Notes under the pieces: model-generated
Databases searched by the model: none
Told to the model about the DNA's origin: nothing
What the model saw: the letters and a program-made list of their open reading frames with translations, nothing else
Program-made: the position numbers and the translations under genes
In this document: in pieces, positions 25,887-35,272 of the stretch
How the letters are laid out: each line of letters begins with the position of its first letter
Numbering within the stretch: the first letter of the stretch is position 1
NCBI RefSeq assembly: GCF_900104555.1
Contig: NZ_FNJU01000001.1
Location: 496,001 to 560,000, forward strand
From: Litchfieldia salsa
GTDB taxonomy: Bacteria; Bacillota; Bacilli; Bacillales; Bacillaceae_L
Reading direction: 5' to 3'
DNA: 64,000 nt

Positions 25887-26928
25887 GTAAACCACTCCAT
25901 CTCTTTTGGAATTTCTTAAATAGTCCCATCAAACCGTCTGGTAAAAATACAACGACAATAACGAACATTAGTCCTAAGAAATACAACCAAATATCTGGGT
26001 AGGATTCACTGAAGATTGTTTTAGCCCCGTTTACGATAATCGCTCCTAGCACTGGACCAATCAGTGTACCACGTCCCCCTAATGCAACCCATAACACCAT
26101 TTCAATAGAAGGAATAATCCCCATCATCGTTGGTGAAATAATTCCTACCTGAAGAACAAACAACATTCCTGCTAACCCAGCAATACCAGCTGATAAAGCA
26201 TAAATAAACGTTTTGAAGATCGCTGGATCATAACCTAAAAACCGAAGGCGATTTTCCCCATCTCTAATTCCGATCAACACCTGACCTAAACGTCCATTAA
26301 TCAACATCTTACTTGCAAAATAAACAATTGCTAGAACCGCAGCTGTAATAAAATAAATAACAGTCTGTGTTGTTGTTGATGCTAACGAAAATCCAAAAAT
26401 GGTCGTGAAACTTGTTAAACCATTTGTCCCACCAGTTAACCCTTGTTGCCCTACAAAAAGTGTGACCACAACAACAACTAATGCTTGCGATAAGATGGTA
26501 AAATAAACGCCATTAATTCGATTACGGAACGTTAACAACCCAAGAAGCATGGCAAGTACTAAAGGAATGAATATCCCAAGAATGATTGCTAGAATCGGAT
26601 TTTGAAATGGCACCCAAATGAACGGAAGCTCTTGTACACCACTCCATGCCATAAAATCTGGTAGTCTAGTACCGGCAGCCTCTAGCTTCAAATACATCCC
26701 CATTGCATATGCACCAATTCCAAAGAAAATCCCATGTCCTAAACTCAGTACTCCTGTATACCCCCATAACAAATCCAAACCGATTACTAAAATAGCAAAA
26801 GCTAAATATTTACCTAGAAGATTCAGGCGGAAATCAGTTAGAAACAGCGGCGCTATAAGTAACACGATAAAACCTAACAATAGAAGATTTTTTTGATTAA
26901 AGATTGATGTATTCACTATTTTCCCCAT
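25840..26928 (-). CDS. urtC: Urea ABC transporter permease UrtC
   Basis: This 362-residue LivM-type permease has about ten helices. LLWGYTGVLSLGHGIFFGIG is a strong family signature, and LAGMLFVLQVGIISPTMMGI and VLWVALGGRGTLIGPVLGAI are the conserved C-terminal loops seen in UrtC. The start is ATG 26928 behind GAGGTGA. It forms the membrane channel with UrtB and lies in the urtABCDE order. Confidence 0.93.
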   Translation of the reverse strand: MGKIVNTSIFNQKNLLLLGFIVLLIAPLFLTDFRLNLLGKYLAFAILVIGLDLLWGYTGVLSLGHGIFFGIGAYAMGMYLKLEAAGTRLPDFMAWSGVQELPFIWVPFQNPILAIILGIFIPLVLAMLLGLLTFRNRINGVYFTILSQALVVVVVTLFVGQQGLTGGTNGLTSFTTIFGFSLASTTTQTVIYFITAAVLAIVYFASKMLINGRLGQVLIGIRDGENRLRFLGYDPAIFKTFIYALSAGIAGLAGMLFVLQVGIISPTMMGIIPSIEMVLWVALGGRGTLIGPVLGAIIVNGAKTIFSESYPDIWLYFLGLMFVIVVVFLPDGLMGLFKKFQKRWSGLHAKQPNSARVEKNYS

Positions 26929-26947
26929 AAAGTCACCTCGCCTTATT

Positions 26948-27853
26948 TTATTCGTCAAGTGCTCTTGAACGAGAACTTACAAGCCCTGAAGGTCTCCATT
27001 GTAAAAATGCAATAATTAGCATAAATACAAGTACCTTCCCGATTGTTGCTGACGTAAAAAATTCAAATATTGTATTGAAAAACCCGATTCCAAATGCACC
27101 AACCACTGCTCCTACAAGAGCACCAACTCCACCAACGACGACTACCATAAACGCATCGATAATGTAATACGTCCCAATTGTTGGACCAATAGGACCAAGT
27201 AAGGTTAAGGCACACCCTGCAATTCCAGCAAAACCTGAGCCAATCGCAAAGGTGGCTAAATCGACCCTTCTTGTTTGAACACCTAAACATTCTGCCATTT
27301 GTCGATTTTGCATAACTGCACGAACTCTTCTACCATTAGTCGTCCGATAAAAATATAGAAAAATAGCAACAAGACATAAAATCGAAAGACTTAATATAAA
27401 AATTCGTGAATATGGTAAAACTAGTGTACCGATCGTAAGTCCACCATTTAAAAAGCTCGGGCTCTGTACACCAACATTAGGTGCACCAAAAATCGATCTT
27501 GCTAATTGTTGAAGCATTAAACCAATCCCATATGTTGCTAGTAAGCTATCTAAAGGACGTTTATATAAAAACCGAATCAACGATACCTCTAGTAAAATTC
27601 CAAACGCTGCAGCAATTAAAAAGGCGACCGGAATGGATAATAGAAAGTAAAGATCAAAGAATGTTTCCGGTACATACTTTAGAAACATTGATTGAATGAC
27701 ATATGTGACATATGCTCCAATCATAATTAACTCTCCATGCGCCATATTTATTACCTTCATTAAACCAAAGGTAACAGCAAGCCCTAGAGCAATTAATAGT
27801 AAAATGGAACCAAGGCTTAATCCATTAAACAGGGTTAATATTGCACCACTCAT
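26948..27853 (-). CDS. urtB: Urea ABC transporter permease UrtB
   Basis: This 301-residue LivH-type permease begins [40 protein letters not shown] is the family signature, and [13 protein letters not shown]-like sequence (here [20 protein letters not shown]) is typical of UrtB. ATG 27853 follows GGAAAGGAG; an upstream start at 27901 has no ribosome site. It is separated from urtA by about 160 bp, without a clear terminator. Confidence 0.93.
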   Translation of the reverse strand: MSGAILTLFNGLSLGSILLLIALGLAVTFGLMKVINMAHGELIMIGAYVTYVIQSMFLKYVPETFFDLYFLLSIPVAFLIAAAFGILLEVSLIRFLYKRPLDSLLATYGIGLMLQQLARSIFGAPNVGVQSPSFLNGGLTIGTLVLPYSRIFILSLSILCLVAIFLYFYRTTNGRRVRAVMQNRQMAECLGVQTRRVDLATFAIGSGFAGIAGCALTLLGPIGPTIGTYYIIDAFMVVVVGGVGALVGAVVGAFGIGFFNTIFEFFTSATIGKVLVFMLIIAFLQWRPSGLVSSRSRALDE

Positions 27854-28014
27854 ATCCTTGCTCCTTTCCTGAAAATAACAGTTATTTGAAATACCAAACA
27901 ATTTAATGTTTTTTAAAAATAAAATCGATTTTATATTGTTATAATTTCTAACAAAAGAAAAAGGGCAAAAAGTAGATAGAGGCCTAAAAACAAACCTCTA
28001 CCTATTTTAACTAT

Positions 28015-29280
28015 TTACTGCCCTAAGCTTTCAGCTAATCCGCTTGCCCAATCAAATCCTTTTAAGAATGGATCTGGTTTAACTGGTTCACCTGAATTCC
28101 ATAGCTCTGTAATTTGTCCGTCCGCTTGTACTTCACCAATTCTTACTGTCTTATATACATGCTGGTTTTCACCGTCAACCTTTACAAGACCACCTGGTGC
28201 TTGGAATTCTAATTCCTTTGCAGCTTCTTTAACAGCATCCACATCAGTCGTTCCAGCTTTTTCTACTGCAGCAGCCCATAAGTAAACTCCAAAATAACCT
28301 GCTTCAATCGGATCTGCTGTTACACGATCTTCTCCATATGCTGCTTTGTAAGCTTCAACAAACTTAGTATTTTCAGGCGTATCCGTTGTTTGGTAATAGT
28401 TCCAGCTAGTTAAATGACCTTCAATCACATCTGCACCAATTCCTCGAACTTCTTCTTCAGCAACACTAACTGAAAGAACTGTAATATCTTCTGACGTAAT
28501 CCCTGCATCCTTTAACTGTTTAAAAAATGCAACATTACTATCACCATTTAACGTATTGAAAATCACATCTGGTTTTTCACTCTTTATTTTCGCGATGACT
28601 GTGTTATAGTCTGTATGCCCAAGTGGTGTGTATTCCTCACCCGCTAAATCTGCACCCGCATCTTCAAGCTGTGCTTTAATCGCTGCATTTGCAGTTCTTG
28701 GGAATACATAATCAGATCCTAATAGGTAAAACTTCGTACCACGATTTTCTAATAACCACTCAACTGCAGGAACAATTTGTTGGTTTGGCGCTGCACCTGT
28801 GTAAAAGATGTTTGGAGAGCTTTCCATCCCCTCATACTGAACTGGGTACCATAGTAAGCCATTGCTTTCTTCTACTACCGGAAGCATCGCTTTACGACTC
28901 GCTGAAGTCCATCCACCAAAGATCGTTGCAACCTTATCTTGCTGTAATAATTTCTTCGCTTTTTCTGCGAATGTCGGCCAATCTGACGCGCCATCCTCAA
29001 TAACTGGTTTAATTTGCTTTCCTAAAACACCGCCATTTGCATTGATTTCTTCAATTGCCAATAATTCTGCATCATGTACAGATGTTTCACTAATCGCCAT
29101 CGTTCCACTTAGAGAATGCAAGATCCCTACTTCAATCACATCTTCTGAATCAGAACCACCTTCAGTTGATCCAGTGCTTCCCTCTTCTTCAGTAGTTGCG
29201 CCATTACTTCCTGAACAAGCTGCAATAATCGTTGTAATAGCTATCATTAGTAAAAAAAGATAAAAATGTTTAACTCTCAT
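28015..29280 (-). CDS. urtA: Urea ABC transporter substrate-binding lipoprotein UrtA
   Basis: This protein has 421 residues from ATG 29280, which follows GGGGG. The signal peptide [20 protein letters not shown] is followed by the lipid-modified cysteine and an acidic Ser/Gly/Glu linker. The mature protein is a type I binding fold with [40 protein letters not shown] and [20 protein letters not shown], all strongly characteristic of urea/short-chain-amide binders. It is the first gene of urtABCDE. Two TnrA/GlnR-type boxes lie upstream, pointing to induction under nitrogen limitation. Confidence 0.95.
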   Translation of the reverse strand: MRVKHFYLFLLMIAITTIIAACSGSNGATTEEEGSTGSTEGGSDSEDVIEVGILHSLSGTMAISETSVHDAELLAIEEINANGGVLGKQIKPVIEDGASDWPTFAEKAKKLLQQDKVATIFGGWTSASRKAMLPVVEESNGLLWYPVQYEGMESSPNIFYTGAAPNQQIVPAVEWLLENRGTKFYLLGSDYVFPRTANAAIKAQLEDAGADLAGEEYTPLGHTDYNTVIAKIKSEKPDVIFNTLNGDSNVAFFKQLKDAGITSEDITVLSVSVAEEEVRGIGADVIEGHLTSWNYYQTTDTPENTKFVEAYKAAYGEDRVTADPIEAGYFGVYLWAAAVEKAGTTDVDAVKEAAKELEFQAPGGLVKVDGENQHVYKTVRIGEVQADGQITELWNSGEPVKPDPFLKGFDWASGLAESLGQ

Positions 29281-29304
29281 TTTTCTAACCCCCATTTTTT
29301 TGTA

Positions 29305-29321
29305 TGTAAAATTTTCTGACA
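29305..29321 (-). promoter_or_regulatory. TnrA/GlnR-type box, proximal, over the urtA start region
   Basis: TGTAAAATTTTCTGACA matches every fixed position of the TnrA consensus TGTNANATTTTNTNACA. Its centre lies about 33 bp before the urtA ATG, near the predicted transcription start, a position better suited to repression by GlnR or TnrA than to activation. Confidence 0.7.
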
Positions 29322-29328
29322 ACTTGAT

Positions 29329-29378
29329 GTTATCATCCCTGTAAATGATGTTCCACTACTTTGTAAGGAAATCTGACA
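29329..29378 (-). promoter_or_regulatory. TnrA/GlnR-type box, distal, with predicted urtA promoter
   Basis: TGTAAGGAAATCTGACA at 29362-29378 fits TGTNA-N7-TNACA, with one mismatch to the longer consensus. A -10-like GATAAC lies at 29334-29329 on the minus strand with no good -35. The predicted start near 29322 puts the box centre at about -48, as in TnrA-activated promoters. Confidence 0.65.
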
Positions 29379-29462
29379 TAGTTTTTTTAAATTTTTAAAA
29401 AATGGCAGTGTTATTCAACTATTTTGATTCATGTAATTAGACTAAGCTTTAGGTGTTTTAGC

Positions 29463-29942
29463 TTTCAGAGCGCTCCTATTGAACAAAACCTTTCCCCAGA
29501 CCCCTTGTTTTGTCCATATCGAACAAATTCTTTCCTCGAACCAGGCGTTTTGTCTAATAGACCGCCCCTATTGAACAAAACCTTTCCTAGGACCGTTTGT
29601 TTTGTCCAATAGACCGCCCCTATCGAACAAATTCTTTCCCCAGACCGCTTGTTTTGTCCAATAGACCGCCCCTATCGTACAAATTCTTTCCCCAGACCGC
29701 TTGTTTTGTCCAATAGACCGCCCCTATCGAACAAACTCTTTCCTCAGACCGTTTGTTTTGTCCAATAGACCGCCCCTATCGAACAAATTCTTTCCTCGAA
29801 CCATGCGTTTTGTCCAATAGACCGCCCCTATCGAACAAACTCTTTCCCCAGACCGCTTGTTTTGTCCAATAGACCGCTCCTATTGAACAAACCCTTTCCT
29901 CAGATGCGTTTTGTCCAATATAAAACTCCTATCAACCAAAGC
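29463..29942. repeat. 52-bp tandem array of hairpin units between urt and ure operons
   Basis: The GAACAAA element (one GTACAAA) starts at 29481, 29521, 29573, 29625, 29677, 29729, 29781, 29833 and 29885. After a first 40-bp step the spacing is exactly 52 bp. Each unit holds an inverted pair, CTATYGAACAAA and TTTGTCCAATAG, so it can fold into a hairpin, followed by ACCGCCCC. The middles vary. No coding frame spans it. Confidence 0.9.
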
Positions 29943-29997
29943 CTTTAAGCAAACTATCATTTTTTTCCATCCGCATGTAGTCAGCTCTAAAACAAAA

Positions 29998-30034
29998 AAG
30001 CACCTAATGCCTAATTAGACACTAAGTGCTCCAC
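29998..30034 (-). terminator. Intrinsic terminator of the urease operon
   Basis: On the minus strand AGCACTTAGTG pairs with the CATTAGGTGCT arm and is followed by TTTTTTGTTTT. It lies 40 bp beyond ureD. Confidence 0.75.
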
Positions 30035-30072
30035 CTTACAATCTATTAACCTTTCCCTACAAAACCTATATC

Positions 30073-30888
30073 TCAATACTTCCGCCAAAGAATAGATTCT
30101 TTATTTAATAACACACGTCTAGCATATGTCTGGGCTTCTGCTATGATCGCTTCAATGACCCCAGAATGATTTGCTAGTAATCGCATAATAACGCCTTGAT
30201 CTGGTAATGCTGATAACCCAAAATGAACATCGGGATATTTTTCATTTAAATGATCATACAAATGATCTAAAAACTTTTTATTCGCTCCTTCATGAATAAG
30301 AACAAACGTACCTGTATGGGTATACCCTTCCATTTGCATGATTCCGCTCATTTGATCGTCAGGCTCTAATAAAAGGTGATCAAATAACACGAGAACTCCG
30401 TCTCTATAAATCTTCAACTTCGACCGAATCCATTCATATTTAAAAAAACTCCCATCCTCCGCCCAGCCAGGAGTCATACTATCACTATAAAAAAAGCATG
30501 AATCATGCTCTAATTCAACCTCTGTTTCTTGTATAAAACGAGCGTCTTCATACGCAATCAAAGGATCTGGAATGTACTCTAGCACACTTCCAGATCCTAG
30601 TTTTATTTTTGTCATCTGACGTACAGGCTCTGTAGGAGTTTTATAAACTTTTGTTGATGATTGTGTCGTAACTACGAGATGTGCACCATCATCTACCTGT
30701 ATTTGAGTGAAATAAGAATCTCCATTCACATACCCTCCACCAACATGAATGAGATAGATAGAAGGCGAATCCTCCTCCAGGTAGATCGGACGCGCTATTT
30801 TTAAGGCACCCTCATAATAGCAAGATGAGATAATCGTTCTTTCATTCTTTTTAGAGGCTAAAAGATCTAAAACTCCCGTGTAGCTCAT
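30073..30888 (-). CDS. ureD: Urease accessory protein UreD (UreH)
   Basis: This 271-residue protein is the scaffold that binds apo-urease and recruits UreF and UreG for nickel insertion. Family motifs are [40 protein letters not shown], and [20 protein letters not shown]. Its ATG overlaps the ureG stop by 4 bp. As in many Bacillus ure operons, ureD comes last (ureABCEFGD). The operon terminator follows. Confidence 0.93.
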   Translation of the reverse strand: MSYTGVLDLLASKKNERTIISSCYYEGALKIARPIYLEEDSPSIYLIHVGGGYVNGDSYFTQIQVDDGAHLVVTTQSSTKVYKTPTEPVRQMTKIKLGSGSVLEYIPDPLIAYEDARFIQETEVELEHDSCFFYSDSMTPGWAEDGSFFKYEWIRSKLKIYRDGVLVLFDHLLLEPDDQMSGIMQMEGYTHTGTFVLIHEGANKKFLDHLYDHLNEKYPDVHFGLSALPDQGVIMRLLANHSGVIEAIIAEAQTYARRVLLNKESILWRKY

Positions 30889-31499
30889 GAACCTAATCCC
30901 ATTAATAATGCGTTCTGTTTAATCCAATCAACAACCTTGTCTAAACCAGTTCCATCCTTCAAATTCGTGAAAATATACGCTTTATCTCCTCTTGCAGCAA
31001 TCGTATCACTTTCCATAACCTCTAGACTCGCCCCCACATATGGCGCTAAATCAATTTTATTTATAATAAATAAATCAGATTTAATCATCCCCTGCCCGCC
31101 TTTTCTAGGGATTTTCTCCCCTTGAGCAACATCAATGATATAGATCGAGAAATCAACCAACTCTGGACTAAAGGTAGCAGCTAGGTTATCTCCACCACTT
31201 TCCACAAAAATCAATTCTAAATCAGGATGCAGCTCTGTTAGCTCATCAATCGCGGCAAAGTTCATCGATGCATCTTCACGAATCGCTGTATGTGGGCAGC
31301 CTCCAGTTTCAACACCAATGACACGGTCTTCAGGCAACACTCCATTTTTAATTAAAAAATTCGCATCTTCTTTTGTATAAATGTCATTGGTTACAACAGC
31401 CATACTTAGCTCTTCATTCAATGCTCGCGTTATTTTTTCAACTAGCATCGTTTTACCGGCCCCAACAGGACCACCAACCCCTATTCGTATCGGTTCCAT
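30885..31499 (-). CDS. ureG: Urease accessory GTPase UreG
   Basis: This 204-residue SIMIBI GTPase provides energy for nickel delivery to urease. The P-loop is GGPVGAGKT, followed by [15 protein letters not shown]. The metal-binding Cys-Pro-His motif is seen in [17 protein letters not shown], and the guanine-recognition motif in [15 protein letters not shown] set the start at ATG 31499, 6-8 bases after GAGGGAGAG; the open frame extends upstream into ureF. Confidence 0.94.
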   Translation of the reverse strand: MEPIRIGVGGPVGAGKTMLVEKITRALNEELSMAVVTNDIYTKEDANFLIKNGVLPEDRVIGVETGGCPHTAIREDASMNFAAIDELTELHPDLELIFVESGGDNLAATFSPELVDFSIYIIDVAQGEKIPRKGGQGMIKSDLFIINKIDLAPYVGASLEVMESDTIAARGDKAYIFTNLKDGTGLDKVVDWIKQNALLMGLGS

Positions 31500-31524
31500 T
31501 CTCATCTCTCCCTCTTCACATTTT

Positions 31525-32214
31525 TTAAGACATAAATAATCGGACAGGCAGTCGCTCATGGCGCATTTGCGCAATTTCTAAGCCTGGACTTACAGCACCT
31601 AAATCATCCTTTGTTAGCTTCATGATTGTATTTTTCGCCTCGTTAATCTTTACCTGTATTTCAACCAACAACCTTTGCCCATCTGTTTGCCCTAAAGGCA
31701 CACCTCGAACTGCATTTTGAGTAAGAGATGATACAGAGGCAAATAGGTATGCTGACAGAATTTTCTCCTTATCAATCTGCAAATGATGTGCAACAAACGC
31801 AAACACAAGTGCCGAGTGACCAAACCCCTGTTTATTTTTTATAAAATAAAGATACTCCCCTAATGCAGGTATAGCGTATAAATCCATACACAGCTTAGCC
31901 ATTCGCTCCTCAATTCTCCGATTACCCTCTCTCGTTTCCTTTGCAAGGGTAGACACAAACAATAGACGATCTATTTCAAGCAACTCATCCATACCCCTGC
32001 CAGATTCCAAGACTTCATATGATAGTCTACAAGCAAGACCATCCGAAAAAACGAGTTGTTTATCAACAAAAACAGACAGTGCCGTTTTAAAGCTTTCCTT
32101 ATCTACAATGATTTGCTCTTGGATATATGTTTCTAAACCAAAGGAATGCGAAAATGCCCCAGAAGGAAAATTAGAATCACATAACTGTAGTAAAGGGAAT
32201 AAATCATTATCCAT
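31525..32214 (-). CDS. ureF: Urease accessory protein UreF
   Basis: This 229-residue all-helical protein bridges UreD and UreG in the urease activation complex. [20 protein letters not shown] and ETYIQE are the family N-terminus, and [20 protein letters not shown] is the conserved C-terminal helix and loop. It overlaps ureE by 8 bp at its start. Confidence 0.93.
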   Translation of the reverse strand: MDNDLFPLLQLCDSNFPSGAFSHSFGLETYIQEQIIVDKESFKTALSVFVDKQLVFSDGLACRLSYEVLESGRGMDELLEIDRLLFVSTLAKETREGNRRIEERMAKLCMDLYAIPALGEYLYFIKNKQGFGHSALVFAFVAHHLQIDKEKILSAYLFASVSSLTQNAVRGVPLGQTDGQRLLVEIQVKINEAKNTIMKLTKDDLGAVSPGLEIAQMRHERLPVRLFMS

Positions 32215-32653
32215 GACTATGTCCTATATGACGAAACGCTTGACCCACTTTTCTCTTTTCACGTTTAAAAGGCACCTTTACCTGTGACAGTAGTTCCTCA
32301 ACAAGATAATCATACTGAACCAGCATTTCATCACCTTCAAATTGAGCTGGAAGATGGCGATTTCCTAATTGGTGTGCAATATCACCCATTTGTCCAATCG
32401 AAGTAGGCATGATCACTAGAACATCATCCTCTTTTACCGAAATAACAATCATATTTTTTTCATCCATATGAAGAATATCACCATCAACCAAATCTTTATG
32501 ATCCTTTAGACGAATTCCAATTTCTCGTCCATGATCTGTCACAACCCTCTGAATTCTTTTTACTAATAAATCACTTTCCAAATATACACGTTCAACATGT
32601 GGAGCTCTTTTCTCGATCGCCGAGACATTACCTAGCACTTTTTCAATGATCAT
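32207..32653 (-). CDS. ureE: Urease accessory nickel-binding protein UreE
   Basis: This 148-residue nickel metallochaperone has two family features: [20 protein letters not shown] with [16 protein letters not shown] in the N-terminal peptide-binding part, and [20 protein letters not shown], which holds the interfacial metal-binding histidine, in the C-terminal part. The tail ends in HIGHSHG, a short histidine-containing end rather than the long His-rich tail of Klebsiella UreE. The start is ATG 32653 behind GAGGTG; the longer frame overlaps ureC. Confidence 0.93.
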   Translation of the reverse strand: MIIEKVLGNVSAIEKRAPHVERVYLESDLLVKRIQRVVTDHGREIGIRLKDHKDLVDGDILHMDEKNMIVISVKEDDVLVIMPTSIGQMGDIAHQLGNRHLPAQFEGDEMLVQYDYLVEELLSQVKVPFKREKRKVGQAFRHIGHSHG

Positions 32654-32663
32654 TTTATTCACC

Positions 32664-34373
32664 TCAAAATAAGAAATATCGCTGAGCCATCGGAAGAACC
32701 TCAGCTGGTTCACATGTGATTAATTCTCCATCCACACGAACTTCGTATGTTTGTGGATCAACTTCAATATTTGGTGTCGCATCATTAAATATCATTGATT
32801 TTTTCGAAATGTTCCGAATTCCTGAAACATACTTCACTTCTTTTTGAAGTCCTAACTCTTTATGAACGCCATTTTCAAATGCTGCCTTAGAAACGAATGT
32901 GATCGATGTTCGATACTTCAAGCTTCCATGACTTGCAAACATTGGGCGGTACAAGACGGGCTGAGGAGTAGGAATACTTGCGTTAGGATCACCCATTAAA
33001 CTATGAGCAATCATCCCACCCTTTAAAATCAGATCTGGTTTCACTCCAAAAAATGCAGGATCCCATAAAACTAAATCAGCAAATTTACCAACCTCCACAG
33101 ATCCTACATAGTCAGAAATACCATGAACAATCGCTGGATTAATGGTGTATTTGGCAACATATCTTTTTACACGAAAGTTATCCCCTACTTCGAGATCCTC
33201 TTGCAATTTGCCACGTTGCTTCTTCATTTTATCGGCTGTTTGCCATGTACGGGAAATCACTTCACCCACACGTCCCATTGCCTGCGAGTCAGATGAAATC
33301 ATACTGAACACACCTAAATCATGTAAAATATCCTCAGCAGCAATGGTTTCCTTTCTAATTCTTGAATCAGCAAAAGCAACGTCCTCCGGAACACTCGGAT
33401 CCAAGTGATGACAAACCATCAGCATATCTAAATGTTCTTCAAGTGTGTTTACTGTAAATGGACGGGTCGGATTTGTGGATGACGGAAGAATATTTGAATA
33501 TCCAGCCGCCTTAATGATATCAGGAGCATGCCCTCCTCCAGCACCTTCAGTATGGTATGTATGAATAACACGACCATCAATTGCCGCGATCGTATCTTCT
33601 ACAAACCCACCTTCATTTAACGTATCTGTGTGGATTGCGATTTGGATATCATATTTGTCCGCTACTTTCAAACTCGTATCAATCGTCGCCGCAGTTGTTC
33701 CCCAATCTTCATGAAGCTTCAATCCAATCGCTCCTGCTTCTACCTGTTCAATCAGAGGCTTTTCATCTGAAGAATTTCCTTTTCCTAAGAATCCTAGATT
33801 CATAGGGTATTCTTCTGCAGCAAGAAGCATCCCATGAATATTCCATGGTCCTGGTGTACAAGTTGTTGCATTTGTTCCTGTTGCAGGACCTGTACCTCCA
33901 CCTAACATTGTCGTAATACCCGAAGAGAGTGCAGTCTCAATCTGCTGTGGAGCAATAAAATGAATATGAGCATCAATTCCACCGGCAGTTACTATTTTTC
34001 CCTCTGCAGCAATCACTTCAGTAGAAGCTCCAATCACAATATCAACATTGTCCATCAATAACGGGTTTCCAGCTTTACCAATCGCAGCAATATAACCATC
34101 CTTCACACCAATATCCGCTTTATAAATGCCTGTATAATCGAGAACGATGGCATTAGTGAAAACTAAATCAACACTCTCGGCTCTAGTTGCTAATGGATGC
34201 TGTCCCATACCATCCCGTATTACCTTGCCTCCACCAAATTTCACTTCATCTCCATATGTTGTATAATCCTTTTCAATCTCGATAAATAGCTCGGTATCTG
34301 CTAAACGGACGGCATCCCCGACTGTTGGACCAAACATATCAGCATACTGCTTTCTGGACATCTTAAAGCTCAT
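32664..34373 (-). CDS. ureC: Urease subunit alpha (catalytic)
   Basis: This 569-residue nickel amidohydrolase hydrolyses urea to ammonia and carbamate. All key residues are visible: H136 and H138 in DAHIHFI, the carbamylated lysine K219 with H221 in [10 protein letters not shown]248 in IAIHTDT, H274 in [12 protein letters not shown], the flap with Cys-His-His in MVCHHLDPS, and the nickel-binding Asp in [10 protein letters not shown]. Length is normal. AAAGGAGG precedes ATG 34373. Its start overlaps the ureB stop by one base. Confidence 0.97.
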   Translation of the reverse strand: MSFKMSRKQYADMFGPTVGDAVRLADTELFIEIEKDYTTYGDEVKFGGGKVIRDGMGQHPLATRAESVDLVFTNAIVLDYTGIYKADIGVKDGYIAAIGKAGNPLLMDNVDIVIGASTEVIAAEGKIVTAGGIDAHIHFIAPQQIETALSSGITTMLGGGTGPATGTNATTCTPGPWNIHGMLLAAEEYPMNLGFLGKGNSSDEKPLIEQVEAGAIGLKLHEDWGTTAATIDTSLKVADKYDIQIAIHTDTLNEGGFVEDTIAAIDGRVIHTYHTEGAGGGHAPDIIKAAGYSNILPSSTNPTRPFTVNTLEEHLDMLMVCHHLDPSVPEDVAFADSRIRKETIAAEDILHDLGVFSMISSDSQAMGRVGEVISRTWQTADKMKKQRGKLQEDLEVGDNFRVKRYVAKYTINPAIVHGISDYVGSVEVGKFADLVLWDPAFFGVKPDLILKGGMIAHSLMGDPNASIPTPQPVLYRPMFASHGSLKYRTSITFVSKAAFENGVHKELGLQKEVKYVSGIRNISKKSMIFNDATPNIEVDPQTYEVRVDGELITCEPAEVLPMAQRYFLF

Positions 34374-34693
34374 TATTCTACCTCCTTTCCAACCGGACCA
34401 TTTGTTTTGTTGTTTAAACCATAGACCTTTTGTTCGCCAGAAAACAAAACAAGCTCTACTTCCTTTTGATCTCCAGGCTCAAAACGCACAGCAGTACCAG
34501 CAGGAATATTAAGGTGCATCCCAAAAGCTTGTTCACGGTCAAAGTGTAAACCTGAATTAACCTCAAAGAAATGAAAATGCGATCCTATTTGAATCGGTCG
34601 ATCTCCTCTATTGAGAACTTGAATTTTCTTCGATTGCTTATTAGCGTTACATACAATCGGATCTTTCTTCAACACATACTCACCAGGAATCAT
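34373..34693 (-). CDS. ureB: Urease subunit beta
   Basis: This 106-residue structural subunit has the family signatures [20 protein letters not shown] and [20 protein letters not shown]. It begins MIPGEYVL, as usual. It is encoded as a separate chain between ureA and ureC, as in other Bacillus, rather than fused as in Helicobacter. Confidence 0.96.
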   Translation of the reverse strand: MIPGEYVLKKDPIVCNANKQSKKIQVLNRGDRPIQIGSHFHFFEVNSGLHFDREQAFGMHLNIPAGTAVRFEPGDQKEVELVLFSGEQKVYGLNNKTNGPVGKEVE

Positions 34694-34711
34694 TCACTCT
34701 TCCTCCTCTTA

Positions 34712-35014
34712 TTAACGAATTGGGTCATGCACCGTCACAAGCTTTGTACCATCAGGAAAAGTCGCCTCAACCTGAATATCATGAATCATCTCAGGAACAC
34801 CCTCCATTACATCTTCCCTTGATAAAATTGTGGCACCATACTGCATTAACTGTGCTACCGTCTTTCCATCTCGTGCACCTTCAAGAACTTCATATGTAAT
34901 AATCGCTACTGCCTCTGGATAATTAAGCTTCAATCCCCGCCCTTGTCTCCGGCGCGCTAAATCAGCAGCTACAACCACCATCAACTTCTCCATTTCCCGT
35001 GAAGTAAGCTTCAT
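34712..35014 (-). CDS. ureA: Urease subunit gamma
   Basis: This 100-residue subunit has the usual length if it starts at ATG 35014 ([12 protein letters not shown]), which follows AAAGGGTGA; a GTG at 35023 lies in that ribosome site. Signatures are [31 protein letters not shown] and [20 protein letters not shown], then DPI. It is the first gene of ureABCEFGD. Confidence 0.95.
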   Translation of the reverse strand: MKLTSREMEKLMVVVAADLARRRQGRGLKLNYPEAVAIITYEVLEGARDGKTVAQLMQYGATILSREDVMEGVPEMIHDIQVEATFPDGTKLVTVHDPIR

Positions 35015-35066
35015 TCTCTTCACCCTTTCATTTAAACAACATTAATCCACACAACTCATAACACCC

Positions 35067-35120
35067 ATTGTAAGAAAACTTAACATACAAATAAAGTAAC
35101 ATATGTTGGTTTTTTTTACA
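35067..35120 (-). promoter_or_regulatory. Predicted ureA promoter with two TnrA/GlnR-type boxes
   Basis: TGTAAGAAAACTTAACA at 35069-35085 fits TGTNA-N7-TNACA, with one mismatch to the long consensus. TGTTGGTTTTTTTTACA at 35104-35120 fits with two mismatches. TACAAT (minus, 35072-35067) is a good -10. The start would be near 35060, placing the distal box at about -52 and the stronger box over the core promoter, where GlnR could repress. Confidence 0.55.
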
Positions 35121-35140
35121 ATATTAAAAAAAATAAAAAA

Positions 35141-35170
35141 ACTGGTGCACGGGGACGGTTCTCATGCACC
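35141..35170. repeat. Short dispersed motif GAACCGTCCCC, copy b (inverted)
   Basis: GGTGCACGGGGACGGTTCTC followed by ATGCACC is flanked by its own short inverted ends (GGTGCA/TGCACC). The same core occurs near 10090 and 58180. Confidence 0.5.
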
Positions 35171-35212
35171 ATTTAGGAGTATTGGTGCAGCAAAGAAATA
35201 ATGCCTAACAAA

Positions 35213-35247
35213 AAAATCACCTTACCACAAATGTGTAAGGTGATTTT
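35213..35247 (-). terminator. Intrinsic terminator of the histidine kinase gene
   Basis: AAAATCACCTTAC pairs with GTAAGGTGATTTT. A T run follows on the minus strand. Confidence 0.75.
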
Positions 35248-35272
35248 TCAAATGACATCTCTAGGTTCAACT

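Noticed and set aside
29424-29612. 62-codon plus-strand open reading frame
   Set aside because: It lies within the tandem array and has no ribosome site.
29463-29942. CRISPR array
   Set aside because: Repeats are contiguous 52-bp units with only slightly varying middles, there are no unique spacers and no cas genes in the window.
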